The notes under the pieces were generated by a model. The model saw nothing but the letters and a program-made list of their open reading frames with translations, did no database searches and was not told the origin of the DNA. This document shows positions 15,538-22,986 of a stretch of DNA of 32,649 bases, in pieces. Position numbers and translations under genes: made by a program. The stretch is from Nitrospiria bacterium. Lineage in GTDB: Bacteria > Nitrospirota > RBG-16-64-22. Within the stretch, counting starts at the first letter, position 1; every line of letters begins with the position of its first letter. The stretch is taken from contig CAKKSE010000071.1 of assembly GCA_919903025.1 (NCBI GenBank), positions 1-32,649 on the forward strand, given 5' to 3'.

Positions 15538-16364
15538 CGTCCGCGTCCCCACTGGTCGCAAGCATCTCCCGCGAACCTGTCGCCTGCTTCCGTTGCCAGG
15601 CCCTCGTTCCGTCACCGGCTGTCTATTGCGACATGTGCGGTTTGCGCCTTACAGCGCAAGGAGACACCCCTGCGATTCAGGAACAAAAGGGGACCGGGGA
15701 AGATTTCCTGGCCAGCGCGGTGCCGCCGCCGGCAGTCGAGACGAGCGGGTCGGAAGAGACACGGCCTTCGGCCGAAGCGCCGTCCGTGCCAGGGGACGCA
15801 GTCCGGATCACCGTCGCCCAGCCGCACGGAGATCGGGACGCCGAAGCCGAGAAACATGACGACGAACCCGGCCTCGAGCAATACGCGAGGGCTCAGGCCC
15901 TGTTTCTCTTGACCCCGGACGGACGCCTGGAGGAGCGCACATCCATCCTCAAGGATGCGCTGGCCGCGGGACTGATTCCCGTTCATGCCGGCCAAGCCCG
16001 CATTCTGCTCGGCCTGGGAGAGAGCCGGCAGGGCCAGTTGAAGGAGGCACGGAAAGCCATCGAGGAAGGGATATCTATTCTATCGAGAGAGGACCCCGCT
16101 CTCATGAATCGGAACCTGATTCTCGACGCCCATAAGGAACTTGCCAAGCTTTACGAGTCGGCGGGGGACTTCGGCGCCGCTCTCAACCAGTGGGAAAAGG
16201 CTTTTCGGCTGAAGGGCCCTCACGCCGATATCCATCTGGGCCGGGCGAGCGTCTACAAGAAGATGAACCGGCCGGACATGGTCAAGATCGAGCTGGATCG
16301 GGCGACCGCGCTGATGGGGATCAACTGGGCCGCCGAGGACGAGAAGAAGCGGCACGAAACCTGA
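15534..16364 (+). CDS. Zinc-ribbon TPR protein
   Basis: A 276-residue protein starting at ATG 15534, which overlaps the SH3 gene stop. The longer open frame back to 15138 is an artefact of that gene. A single CxxC/CxxC ribbon lies at residues 18-35 (CFRC...CDMC), followed by a low-complexity acidic linker to ~105. The C-terminal half (~115-270) is helical with TPR-like pairs, such as AGQARILLGLGESRQGQLKEARKAIEEG and LAKLYESAGDFGAALNQWEKAFRLKGPHADIHLGRASVYKKM. No membrane segment is evident. It resembles a soluble relative of the 13959 gene and may act with it. It ends 9 bp before the stop of the convergent radical SAM gene. Confidence 0.72.
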   Translation: MTSASPLVASISREPVACFRCQALVPSPAVYCDMCGLRLTAQGDTPAIQEQKGTGEDFLASAVPPPAVETSGSEETRPSAEAPSVPGDAVRITVAQPHGDRDAEAEKHDDEPGLEQYARAQALFLLTPDGRLEERTSILKDALAAGLIPVHAGQARILLGLGESRQGQLKEARKAIEEGISILSREDPALMNRNLILDAHKELAKLYESAGDFGAALNQWEKAFRLKGPHADIHLGRASVYKKMNRPDMVKIELDRATALMGINWAAEDEKKRHET

Positions 16365-16373
16365 TGCCGGGAA

Positions 16374-17306
16374 TCAAGCCCCGAAGGTTTCCACTCGGAA
16401 GTCGGTCTCATTCCTCACGATCCGGGCGATGTCGTCCAGCCGGCCGGATGAAAGAGGAAGAAGGCTGGGATCGGCGGGCGGCCTGGAAATCGTGTAAATC
16501 TGAACGCGCGCGATATCGGCTTTTCGGTTCCGGAGGAACCGAAGGGATCGGACGTAAGCCTTAATCTCCGCCTCCGACGGCCCCCCTGCCTCCGTTCCGA
16601 AAAGGCACGTCTGGATCGTTACGGGAAGAATGCGGCTCGCCGAGACGACGCGGGACAGGTGAGCCGTCAGCGAGCGCCGTGTCCCGGTCGTTTCCCGGAA
16701 CGCCTTCTGAGTCCCCCAGTCGAGTTTGACCCATATCTCGTCGTGCCCTGGCCGAAGACGACCCAGCGCGCGCCCGACGGAAGGACGTGACAGTCCCGAA
16801 CCATTCGTGATAATGATGAGCTTCACGGACTCAAGGAGTCTATTGTCCAGAAGTTCGCGAAGAGCTTCGAGGACCTGGGCGAAGAGCGGCGACTGCGTGG
16901 GCTCGCCGTCCCCCGAAAGAGCGAGATCGTTGAGGCGGAGAAGAGATAAGGGGAGGGGGCCCCAACCGGCCTTGGCGGTGAGCGTTCCCTCCGCCCAGTC
17001 GTCTAGGATCGCGGACGCTTCGGCCATGATCGCGCCAACGTCGACCCTCGAAGGGGATCGAGGCCCCCGGCGATCGACTTGGCAGTAGCGGCAGGAGAAG
17101 TTGCACCGCGCGTCGGGGGAGAGGTTCACGCCCAGGGAAACGCCGCGCGCGCGCCGCGAAAGAACGGGATAGACGAACCTGAAACGCGCGTAGGCGCGGG
17201 GGTGGAGAGAGTGGCGGGTCCGCGCCTCTTTCCGTTCGAGGTCCGCGGTCTCGCGGGTGCCTGAATCAGCGGATGTCCGGTAGAATTGGGCGACGGTCAT
17301 CTTCAT
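16374..17306 (-). CDS. Radical SAM protein (COG0731-like)
   Basis: A 310-residue radical SAM enzyme. GVNLSPDARCNFSCRYCQVDR carries the 4Fe-4S cysteines C68-x3-C72-x2-C75; SGDGEPT is the SAM-binding GGE-like motif; IITNGSGL and VKLDWGT are further barrel strands. The opening V-LGVNL and the GDGEPT block resemble COG0731 proteins related to TYW1, but the bacterial substrate is unknown. The start is uncertain: ATG 17306 or ATG 17300, both without a Shine-Dalgarno sequence. A TAAACT hexamer lies 7 bases before ATG 17306, so a leaderless message is possible. It is divergent from the dihydrolipoyl dehydrogenase gene (54-bp gap). Confidence 0.82.
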   Translation of the reverse strand: MKMTVAQFYRTSADSGTRETADLERKEARTRHSLHPRAYARFRFVYPVLSRRARGVSLGVNLSPDARCNFSCRYCQVDRRGPRSPSRVDVGAIMAEASAILDDWAEGTLTAKAGWGPLPLSLLRLNDLALSGDGEPTQSPLFAQVLEALRELLDNRLLESVKLIIITNGSGLSRPSVGRALGRLRPGHDEIWVKLDWGTQKAFRETTGTRRSLTAHLSRVVSASRILPVTIQTCLFGTEAGGPSEAEIKAYVRSLRFLRNRKADIARVQIYTISRPPADPSLLPLSSGRLDDIARIVRNETDFRVETFGA

Positions 17307-17360
17307 GCTTAATAGTTTACACCGCGGGAACGCCAGGATCCAACGGGGGAATCAAATCTC

Positions 17361-18752
17361 ATGCCTCCACTGAAAATCGTCATCGTGGGTTCGGGTCCGG
17401 GGGGGTACGTGGCGGCTTTGAGGGCCGCCCGCCTCGGCGCGTCCGTGACGCTTGTCGAGAAGGAAAGACTTGGGGGGACGTGTCTCCAAAAGGGATGCAT
17501 CCCCACGAAAGCCCTCGCCGCTTCGGCCCGGATCGCGCGGAACGTCCGGCGGGCGGGCGAATTCGGCATCCGCCTCGCCGGGAAACCTGAAATCGATTTC
17601 GCGAGCATCCAGGAAAGGGCCAGAAAAGTCGTCGCGATCCAGGAAAAAGGTATTCGAAGCCTCCTTGAAAGCTGGGGTATCGAGATCGTCCAGGGAACGG
17701 CGCGGCTGGAGAAAAGCGGGACCGTCGCCGTCCAAAACGGGAGCGGGGAGCGGAAGATCTTTGCGGACAGGACCATTCTGGCGACCGGGTCGAAGCCGGC
17801 GGAGATCCCGGGGATCCCGATCGATGGCGAAAGGATCCTGGACAGCGACGCCCTGGTCTGGACGAACGGTCTTCCCGAACGCCTTCTTATTGTCGGCGGC
17901 GGCGTCATCGGGTGCGAGTTCGCCTCGATCTTTTCGGCGCTGGGAGTGAAGGTTCTCGTGGTCGAGGCGCTGGACCGCATCCTCGCGAATGAGGACGAGG
18001 AGATATCCGCCCTCCTCTCGAAGGAATTCAGGAAGCAGGGGATCGAGGTCGAGACCGGCACGGCCGTGAAAACCGCCAGCCGGGACGGCTCCGCCGTCCG
18101 CGTGGAATTCGGAGAAGGGCGAACGGAGACGTTCCAGGCTGTCGCCTTGACGGTGGGGCGAAGGCCAAGAACAGGCGGCCTTGGCCTCGAAGAAGCGGGT
18201 GTCCGTCTCGCGGCGCGGGGAGAGGTCGTCGTAGACGCATCGATGCGGACTTCGGCGGACGAGGTGTACGCCGTCGGGGACATGACCGGGGGTCTCCTCC
18301 TGGCCCACACGGCCTCTCACCAGGGGTTGGCCGCAGCCCATCACGCCGTAACAGAAAAGGGAGAGTACGATCCAAGTGTTGTTCCCTGGGCGGTATTTAC
18401 GTATCCAGAGATTGGGCGGGCCGGACTGACGGAACGCGAGGCTAAGGAGAAGTTCGGCGAGGTCCGGATCGGCCGGTTCCAATTCCGGGGGCTCGGAAAG
18501 GCTCATGCGATCGGCGAGATCAGCGGATTGGCCAAGATCGTGGCAACCGGGCAGGGACAGATCGTCGGGGCACACATAATCGGCGCCGAAGCCCCCGACA
18601 TCGTCCAGGAGCTGGCCCTTGCGATTGAAAAAAAGATGACGCTGGCAGACATTGCGGAAAGCATCCACATCCACCCAACGCTTTCAGAGATCGCAGGCGA
18701 GGCGGCGCTGTCTGGCCTGGGAATGGGAATCCACGAACCGCGGGCAAGGTAA
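17361..18752 (+). CDS. lpdA: Dihydrolipoyl dehydrogenase (E3)
   Basis: A flavin disulfide oxidoreductase that reoxidises dihydrolipoamide in 2-oxoacid dehydrogenase or glycine cleavage complexes. The 463 residues show the FAD dinucleotide motif GSGPGG (10-15) and the redox-active pair C41-x4-C46 in GGTCLQKGCIPTK. The NAD-binding GGGVIGCEFASIFSALG, VYAVGDMTGG, and the catalytic H438-x4-E443 in HPTLSE follow. All catalytic residues are present, so this is a genuine E3 and not a diverged relative. No E1, E2 or gcv genes are nearby. It is the last gene before the putative terminus site. Confidence 0.93.
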   Translation: MPPLKIVIVGSGPGGYVAALRAARLGASVTLVEKERLGGTCLQKGCIPTKALAASARIARNVRRAGEFGIRLAGKPEIDFASIQERARKVVAIQEKGIRSLLESWGIEIVQGTARLEKSGTVAVQNGSGERKIFADRTILATGSKPAEIPGIPIDGERILDSDALVWTNGLPERLLIVGGGVIGCEFASIFSALGVKVLVVEALDRILANEDEEISALLSKEFRKQGIEVETGTAVKTASRDGSAVRVEFGEGRTETFQAVALTVGRRPRTGGLGLEEAGVRLAARGEVVVDASMRTSADEVYAVGDMTGGLLLAHTASHQGLAAAHHAVTEKGEYDPSVVPWAVFTYPEIGRAGLTEREAKEKFGEVRIGRFQFRGLGKAHAIGEISGLAKIVATGQGQIVGAHIIGAEAPDIVQELALAIEKKMTLADIAESIHIHPTLSEIAGEAALSGLGMGIHEPRAR

Positions 18753-18773
18753 GATGTGGGATGGGGAAGGCCG

Positions 18774-18801
18774 GATTGCGCATATGCATATTATGTTAAA
18801 T
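18774..18801 (+). other. dif-like Xer recombination site, left copy
   Basis: The last 11 bases (18791-18801, TTATGTTAAAT) equal the XerD-binding half of E. coli dif, preceded by TGCATA where E. coli has TGTATA. The outer half reads GATTGCGCATA; allowing one missing base, its TGCGCATA aligns with the XerC half of E. coli dif. The XerC half is thus shifted, and this copy may be degenerate. Confidence 0.55.
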
Positions 18802-18839
18802 TGTCACGCCCATTTCGACAATTTAACATAATATGTATT
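18783..18839. repeat. Perfect 19-bp inverted repeat spanning the two dif-like sites
   Basis: The arm at 18787-18805 (CATATTATGTTAAATTGTC) is exactly complementary to 18817-18835, with an 11-base spacer at 18806-18816. Pairing continues outward to 18784/18838 with a single mismatch. The spacer and missing T-run argue against an intrinsic terminator. Confidence 0.9.
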
Positions 18840-18848
18840 ATCGGACAC
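18821..18848 (-). other. dif-like Xer recombination site, right copy (best match)
   Basis: Read on the minus strand it has the 28-bp dif plan: an 11-bp XerC-like arm GTGTCCGATAA, a 6-bp centre TACATA, and an 11-bp XerD arm TTATGTTAAAT. Compared with E. coli dif, the XerD arm is 11 of 11, the centre 4 of 6 and the XerC arm 6 of 11, the last including the conserved inner ATAA. The inner TTAT/ATAA symmetry around a 6-bp core is exactly that of XerCD sites. The site is intergenic and lies where the GC skew of sampled lines changes sign. Confidence 0.7.
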
Positions 18849-18986
18849 TTGCCACTCTTAGCACGTCATTCCCGCGAAAGCTGTGAAACATCACACTTTC
18901 CCTTAAAGGCCCATTACCTTGTATTTATCGTTAGGATTCAACGCGCAAGATATTGAGAAACAAGGCATTACTTTAGATCCGGCATT
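18849..18986. other. AT-rich non-coding island after the dif-like sites
   Basis: Bases 18781-18960 are only about 38% G+C by hand count, against 60-65% around. I see no gene here; a 66-codon frame (18756-18956) runs through the palindrome and is not credible. Bases 18864-18880 look like half of a CATTCCCGCGAAAG-type intergenic repeat, with its mirror arm missing. Confidence 0.5.
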
Positions 18987-18989
18987 GTG

Positions 18990-20321
18990 ATGCCCGCCGA
19001 CATTTCCTTCCTGCGGAAACCGCCGCCCGTATACTTGATCGGCGCCTCTCTTGTCATCCAGGATGCCCGAACCATCATTCCCTCCGGCGGATTACTCGTC
19101 CGAGACCGGATAGTTGAAGAAGTGTGTACTTTTAAAGCTTTACGGACAGAACATTCATCCTCATTCTATCGTTTTCTCCCGGATTCGATCATCCTTCCAG
19201 GCCTCGTAAACGCCCACGCCCACATCGAGCTATCATCGCTTGGTCCGCTGAACGGCTCTCAAAATGGCTTTGTCCCCTGGTTGATCGACCTCGTCCGCCG
19301 AAGAGCGTTGATTTCACCTGGAGCCCGTTCCGCCGGGTTCAGAATGGGGCTGAACAGCATCCTCGCTTCCGGAACGACATCAATCGGAGACATTGCCTCC
19401 TTCGGTTTTCCCGCGGAATCCCTTGATATCCCTGCCCGACGATCCTATCTCGCGCGTTCCGGTCTACGGACGCTCACGTTGATCGAGGCCCTCGGTCTCG
19501 ATCCGTCTCAGGCCCGGGACAGAGCGGCCGCTCTCGACAACCGCATTCAGGAAAACGCTCGCCCCGTTTCCCCATTCCGTCGTCTCCGGTTCGGCGTTTC
19601 GATCCACGCTCCCTATTCCGTTTCGGACGATCTCGCCTCCTCCGTGGCCCGCCTCGCCCGCCGCCGCTCACTTCCCATTGCCGCTCATCTTCTCGAAACC
19701 CCGTTCGAGCGGAACGTCCCCCGCCGCCGCCCGGCCTTCCGGGAATATTGCGCCGCCTTCGGCTGGGATCCGGCGTGGCTCGACGACCGCCCGTCTTCAC
19801 CCATCGAGTGGCTCGACCGCCATCATCTCCTCACCCCGAATACGCTCGCCATTCACGGCATCCATCTGAACCAACGCGAAATGACCGCGCTCGCTCGACG
19901 CAGGATATCCCTCGTCCTTTGCCCCAGGAGCAACTTGTACCTGCACGACAGACTTCCCCCCGTCCGCGAGCTCGTCGGGAGGGGCGTTCCGCTCGCAATC
20001 GGGACCGATTCCCTGGCCAGCAATTTCTCGCTCTCCCTCTGGGACGAGATCCGCGCCCTCCATGAACGATTTCCCGAAATCCCCCCTTCACGCCTTTTCG
20101 AGATCGCCACGGCGGGAGGCGCCGCGGCCCTGGGTTTGGCCGGCCGCGTCGGCGTTCTTCACGCCGGATACTGCGCGGACTTCACCGTTCTCCGCCCGCC
20201 CTTTCGCGTGGACACCGAGCGCCGCCTCTTCTATAATCTCATTCGTTCAGCGCAAGACGCCCACGTTCAAGGCGTGGTCACCGATGGACGCCTGCGCTTT
20301 CAGAGGACCATCCAGCCGTGA
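18990..20321 (+). CDS. Amidohydrolase, probable aminodeoxyfutalosine deaminase
   Basis: A ~443-residue amidohydrolase-superfamily enzyme of the cytosine deaminase/ATZ-TRZ type. Metal ligands are visible in NAHAHIELS, the SIHAPYS histidine block, HLLETPFE, and GTDSLASN with the catalytic aspartate; CPRSNLYLH is also typical. It overlaps mqnE by 4 bp and precedes mqnC, so deamination of 6-amino-6-deoxyfutalosine in menaquinone synthesis is the likely role; this is inferred from context. The start is unclear: GTG 18987 and ATG 18990 are adjacent and no Shine-Dalgarno is seen. The first ~50 codons are less GC-rich than the rest, blending into the AT-rich dif region. Confidence 0.8.
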   Translation: MPADISFLRKPPPVYLIGASLVIQDARTIIPSGGLLVRDRIVEEVCTFKALRTEHSSSFYRFLPDSIILPGLVNAHAHIELSSLGPLNGSQNGFVPWLIDLVRRRALISPGARSAGFRMGLNSILASGTTSIGDIASFGFPAESLDIPARRSYLARSGLRTLTLIEALGLDPSQARDRAAALDNRIQENARPVSPFRRLRFGVSIHAPYSVSDDLASSVARLARRRSLPIAAHLLETPFERNVPRRRPAFREYCAAFGWDPAWLDDRPSSPIEWLDRHHLLTPNTLAIHGIHLNQREMTALARRRISLVLCPRSNLYLHDRLPPVRELVGRGVPLAIGTDSLASNFSLSLWDEIRALHERFPEIPPSRLFEIATAGGAAALGLAGRVGVLHAGYCADFTVLRPPFRVDTERRLFYNLIRSAQDAHVQGVVTDGRLRFQRTIQP

Positions 20322-21403
20322 GCAGTTCCCCCGACATCCGCTCCATCGCCCGCAAGGTCGAAACCGGCTTGCGTTTGACCCCCGAGGATGCGATCACCCT
20401 CCTTTCCTCCAACGACCTCCTGGCTATCGGCCGGATCGCCGATGAAGCCGCCCGCCGCCGGAATGGCGGCCGCGCCTATTTCGTGCGGAACCGTCACATC
20501 AATCCCACCAACATCTGCGTCCACCGATGCACGTTCTGCTCCTACCGCCGCGGGCTCTTCGACGACGACGGCTACGCCCTCTCCCTCGAGCAGGTCGAAG
20601 CCAAGGCGCGCGATGCGGGTCCGGACGTGTTGGAGTTCCACGTGGTCGGCGGCCTCCATCCCAACCTTCCGTTCGACTACTATCTCGACGTCCTGAGGCG
20701 GCTCAAGCGCGTCCGTCCGGGCGTTCATCTCAAGGCCTTTACGGCCGTCGAGGTCGACTTTTTCTCCAAGATATCGCGCCTTCCGCTCGACGAAGTTCTC
20801 CGGCAGCTTAAGGACGCCGGGCTCGATTCCATGCCGGGCGGCGGCGCGGAAATCTTCGCCCCCGCCGTCCGTGAGAAGATCTGCGGCGAAAAGATCGGCG
20901 GAGATCGATGGATCGAGGTCATCGAAACGGCCCACCGCCTCGGGATCCCGTCAAACGCCACGATGCTCTACGGCCACCTCGAATCGAACGCCGACCGGGT
21001 CGATCACCTTCTGAAGCTCCGCGATCTCCAGGACCGCACGGGCGGCCTCCTGGCATTCATCCCGCTCGCCTATCATCCGGAGAACAACCGGCTGGGCCTC
21101 GCCCGACACACATCCGGACTCGACGACCTTCGCGTCCTGGCCGTCTCGCGGCTCTTCCTCGACAACGTGCCGCACATCAAGGCTTACTGGGTCATGCTGG
21201 GAGAGAAGATGGCCCAGGTCGCTCTTCGCTTCGGGGCGGACGACATCGATGGAACCGTCGTCGAGGAGAAGATCTACCACGCGGCCGGCGCCCGGAGCGC
21301 CCAGGAGATCCCCATCAGCCGTTTGATCCACCTGATCCGTTCCGCGGGCAGGATCCCCGTGGAGCGCGACACTCTCTACAATGAAATCCGCGTCTGGAAC
21401 TGA
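20318..21403 (+). CDS. mqnE: Aminofutalosine synthase
   Basis: A radical SAM enzyme that adds an adenosyl radical to 3-[(1-carboxyvinyl)oxy]benzoate to give aminofutalosine. It has 361 residues. The signature INPTNICVHRCTFCSYRR carries C67-x3-C71-x2-C74. EFHVVGGLHPNLPFDYY, LKAFTAVEVDFF and MPGGGAEIF are strongly MqnE-like and separate it from CofH and MqnC. It starts with GTG 20318 within the deaminase stop. Its 23-bp overlap with mqnC is long but both frames are intact. Confidence 0.92.
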   Translation: MSSSPDIRSIARKVETGLRLTPEDAITLLSSNDLLAIGRIADEAARRRNGGRAYFVRNRHINPTNICVHRCTFCSYRRGLFDDDGYALSLEQVEAKARDAGPDVLEFHVVGGLHPNLPFDYYLDVLRRLKRVRPGVHLKAFTAVEVDFFSKISRLPLDEVLRQLKDAGLDSMPGGGAEIFAPAVREKICGEKIGGDRWIEVIETAHRLGIPSNATMLYGHLESNADRVDHLLKLRDLQDRTGGLLAFIPLAYHPENNRLGLARHTSGLDDLRVLAVSRLFLDNVPHIKAYWVMLGEKMAQVALRFGADDIDGTVVEEKIYHAAGARSAQEIPISRLIHLIRSAGRIPVERDTLYNEIRVWN

Positions 21404-22469
21404 CTCAGCCCTCGAAGCGGTTCTCGACCGCGTTCGACAGGGAGACCGTCTCACATCCGACGAGGGACTGTTCATCCTACGCGAATGCGATCTGTTTTCT
21501 CTCGGCGAATTGGCCGCCGATGTCCGACGGCGCCTGCATCCGGAGCCGGTCGTCACATTCGTCATCGACCGAAACATCAACTACACGAACGTCTGCACAA
21601 CCGGCTGTGAGTTCTGCGCCTTCTACAGGGACCGCGCAGATCCGGACGCCTACGTCCTCCCGTGGGAACGGATCTCCACGAAGATCCGCGAGCTGGTCGA
21701 CGCCGGAGGGACGCAGGTCCTCCTTCAGGGCGGACACAACCCCGCCCTCAAGATCGACTACTTCGAGGATCTCTTCCGAAGGATCAAGGCGGAATTCCCC
21801 GTTCATTTGCACGCCCTTTCGCCGTCCGAAATCACTTATATATCAAGGATTTCGCGCCTGGATATCGACACGACGCTGGCTCGGCTCAAAGAGGCCGGTC
21901 TCGCCTCGATTCCCGGTGGTGGAGCCGAGATATTGAGCGACAGGGTCCGTGAGATCATCTCTCCTCGAAAGATCTCTTCGGACGAGTGGATCGGCGTCAT
22001 GCGGAGAGCCCACCTGGCCGGAATCCCGTCGTCCTCCACCATGATGTTCGGAAGCGTCGAGACGCACGAGGACATCGTCGAGCACCTGACCCGCCTTCGA
22101 AAGCTCCAGGACGAGACCGGCGGATTTACGGCCTTCATTCCATGGAGCTACCAACCGGTTTCGGGCTCCCTCGATCGCGACGAGGCCACGGCCCTCGACT
22201 ACTTGCGCATCGCGGCGTTCTCCCGCGTCTACCTCGACAACATCCCGAACATCCAGTCGTCGTGGGTCACCCAGGGCCCCAAGATCGGCCAGGTGGCCCT
22301 CTTCTTCGGCGTGAACGACATGGGCGGAACGATGATGGAAGAAAACGTGGTCTCAGCCGCCGGAACCTCCCATCGGATGACGATCGACGAAATGATCGAT
22401 CTCATTCGAGAAGCGGGATTCATGCCATGCCAGCGCAGCACCCTTTACGAAATCATGAAGCGATTCTGA
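21381..22469 (+). CDS. mqnC: Cyclic dehypoxanthine futalosine synthase
   Basis: A radical SAM enzyme converting dehypoxanthine futalosine to its cyclic form, a later futalosine-pathway step than MqnE. It has 362 residues. RNINYTNVCTTGCEFCAFYR holds C72-x3-C76-x2-C79. VLLQGGHNPALKIDYFEDLF, IPWSYQPVSG and SSWVTQGPKIGQVALFFG are characteristic MqnC blocks. The ATG at 21381 lies inside mqnE. With the deaminase and MqnE it forms a three-gene partial menaquinone operon. MqnA, MqnD and the hydrolase (MqnB) must be elsewhere. Confidence 0.93.
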   Translation: MKSASGTDSALEAVLDRVRQGDRLTSDEGLFILRECDLFSLGELAADVRRRLHPEPVVTFVIDRNINYTNVCTTGCEFCAFYRDRADPDAYVLPWERISTKIRELVDAGGTQVLLQGGHNPALKIDYFEDLFRRIKAEFPVHLHALSPSEITYISRISRLDIDTTLARLKEAGLASIPGGGAEILSDRVREIISPRKISSDEWIGVMRRAHLAGIPSSSTMMFGSVETHEDIVEHLTRLRKLQDETGGFTAFIPWSYQPVSGSLDRDEATALDYLRIAAFSRVYLDNIPNIQSSWVTQGPKIGQVALFFGVNDMGGTMMEENVVSAAGTSHRMTIDEMIDLIREAGFMPCQRSTLYEIMKRF

Positions 22470-22986
22470 TCTCGAGTTCCTTCGGCTCGCGCTATGCGGG
22501 ACATTCGTCTCTTTGCCGCTCCCGGATAGGATGATCGAGTCCCCACTCGGTTTTCAGTCCGGATTCCCTCGCACAAGAATCCAAAACTTTGTCCGCGATC
22601 CCCGCGAATTCCTCGAAAGGAGACCGTCCAAACCCTTCGAATCTTCGGCGAAAATCCGGCATTTTCACACAAACTGTGGATCACCTGTGGACTACGCTGT
22701 GGAACAACTCATTGCCGGGCTGGCTTTACGGAGGGCAAAGCGTTCTGCTCAAATAATAGGCACAACTTCGTCTTTATTATCCAGTAGTTACGCACCTAAT
22801 GGAGGTATTGGGATCAACAGGCGACGAACGATCCGGCGGGGCCTATGTTGGGACAATGTGTTCTGCCGATCACAATACCTGAGGGTTCTGCACAGAGAGA
22901 CCACAAGATGTAATCGTTTCCCCACGACTCCACTCCCCATCCTCCGAAGGGGACCTCATTTCCGTCTTCTCGCGGGGCCCGGAATC
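22470..22986. other. 517-bp non-coding stretch between convergent mqnC and miaB
   Basis: No credible protein or tRNA gene is seen. The one long frame (22513-23028) runs into miaB and has no recognisable protein pattern. G+C falls to roughly half in 22640-22920. The stretch holds the three TGTGGA repeats listed separately. No clear intrinsic terminator was found for either flanking gene. Confidence 0.6.
22675..22706 (+). repeat. Three DnaA-box-like repeats at helical spacing
   Basis: TGTGGATCA (22675-22683), TGTGGACTA (22686-22694) and TGTGGAACA (22698-22706) match the complement of the DnaA box TTATCCACA at 8, 7 and 7 of 9 bases. Their starts are 11 and 12 bp apart, about one helical turn. 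All have the same orientation. Confidence 0.45.

Noticed and set aside
18783-18839. The palindrome as an intrinsic terminator for lpdA
   Set aside because: The stem is very AT-rich and has an 11-base loop with no following T-run. The XerD half-site matches explain it better.
18756-18956. A 66-codon plus-strand frame after lpdA
   Set aside because: It reads straight through the perfect palindrome and the dif-like sites, and has no ribosome site or protein pattern.
22470-22986. A tRNA gene or a full replication origin in the mqnC-miaB gap
   Set aside because: No T-loop or cloverleaf pattern was found. Only three imperfect DnaA-like boxes exist, and no dnaA, dnaN or rep gene is nearby.
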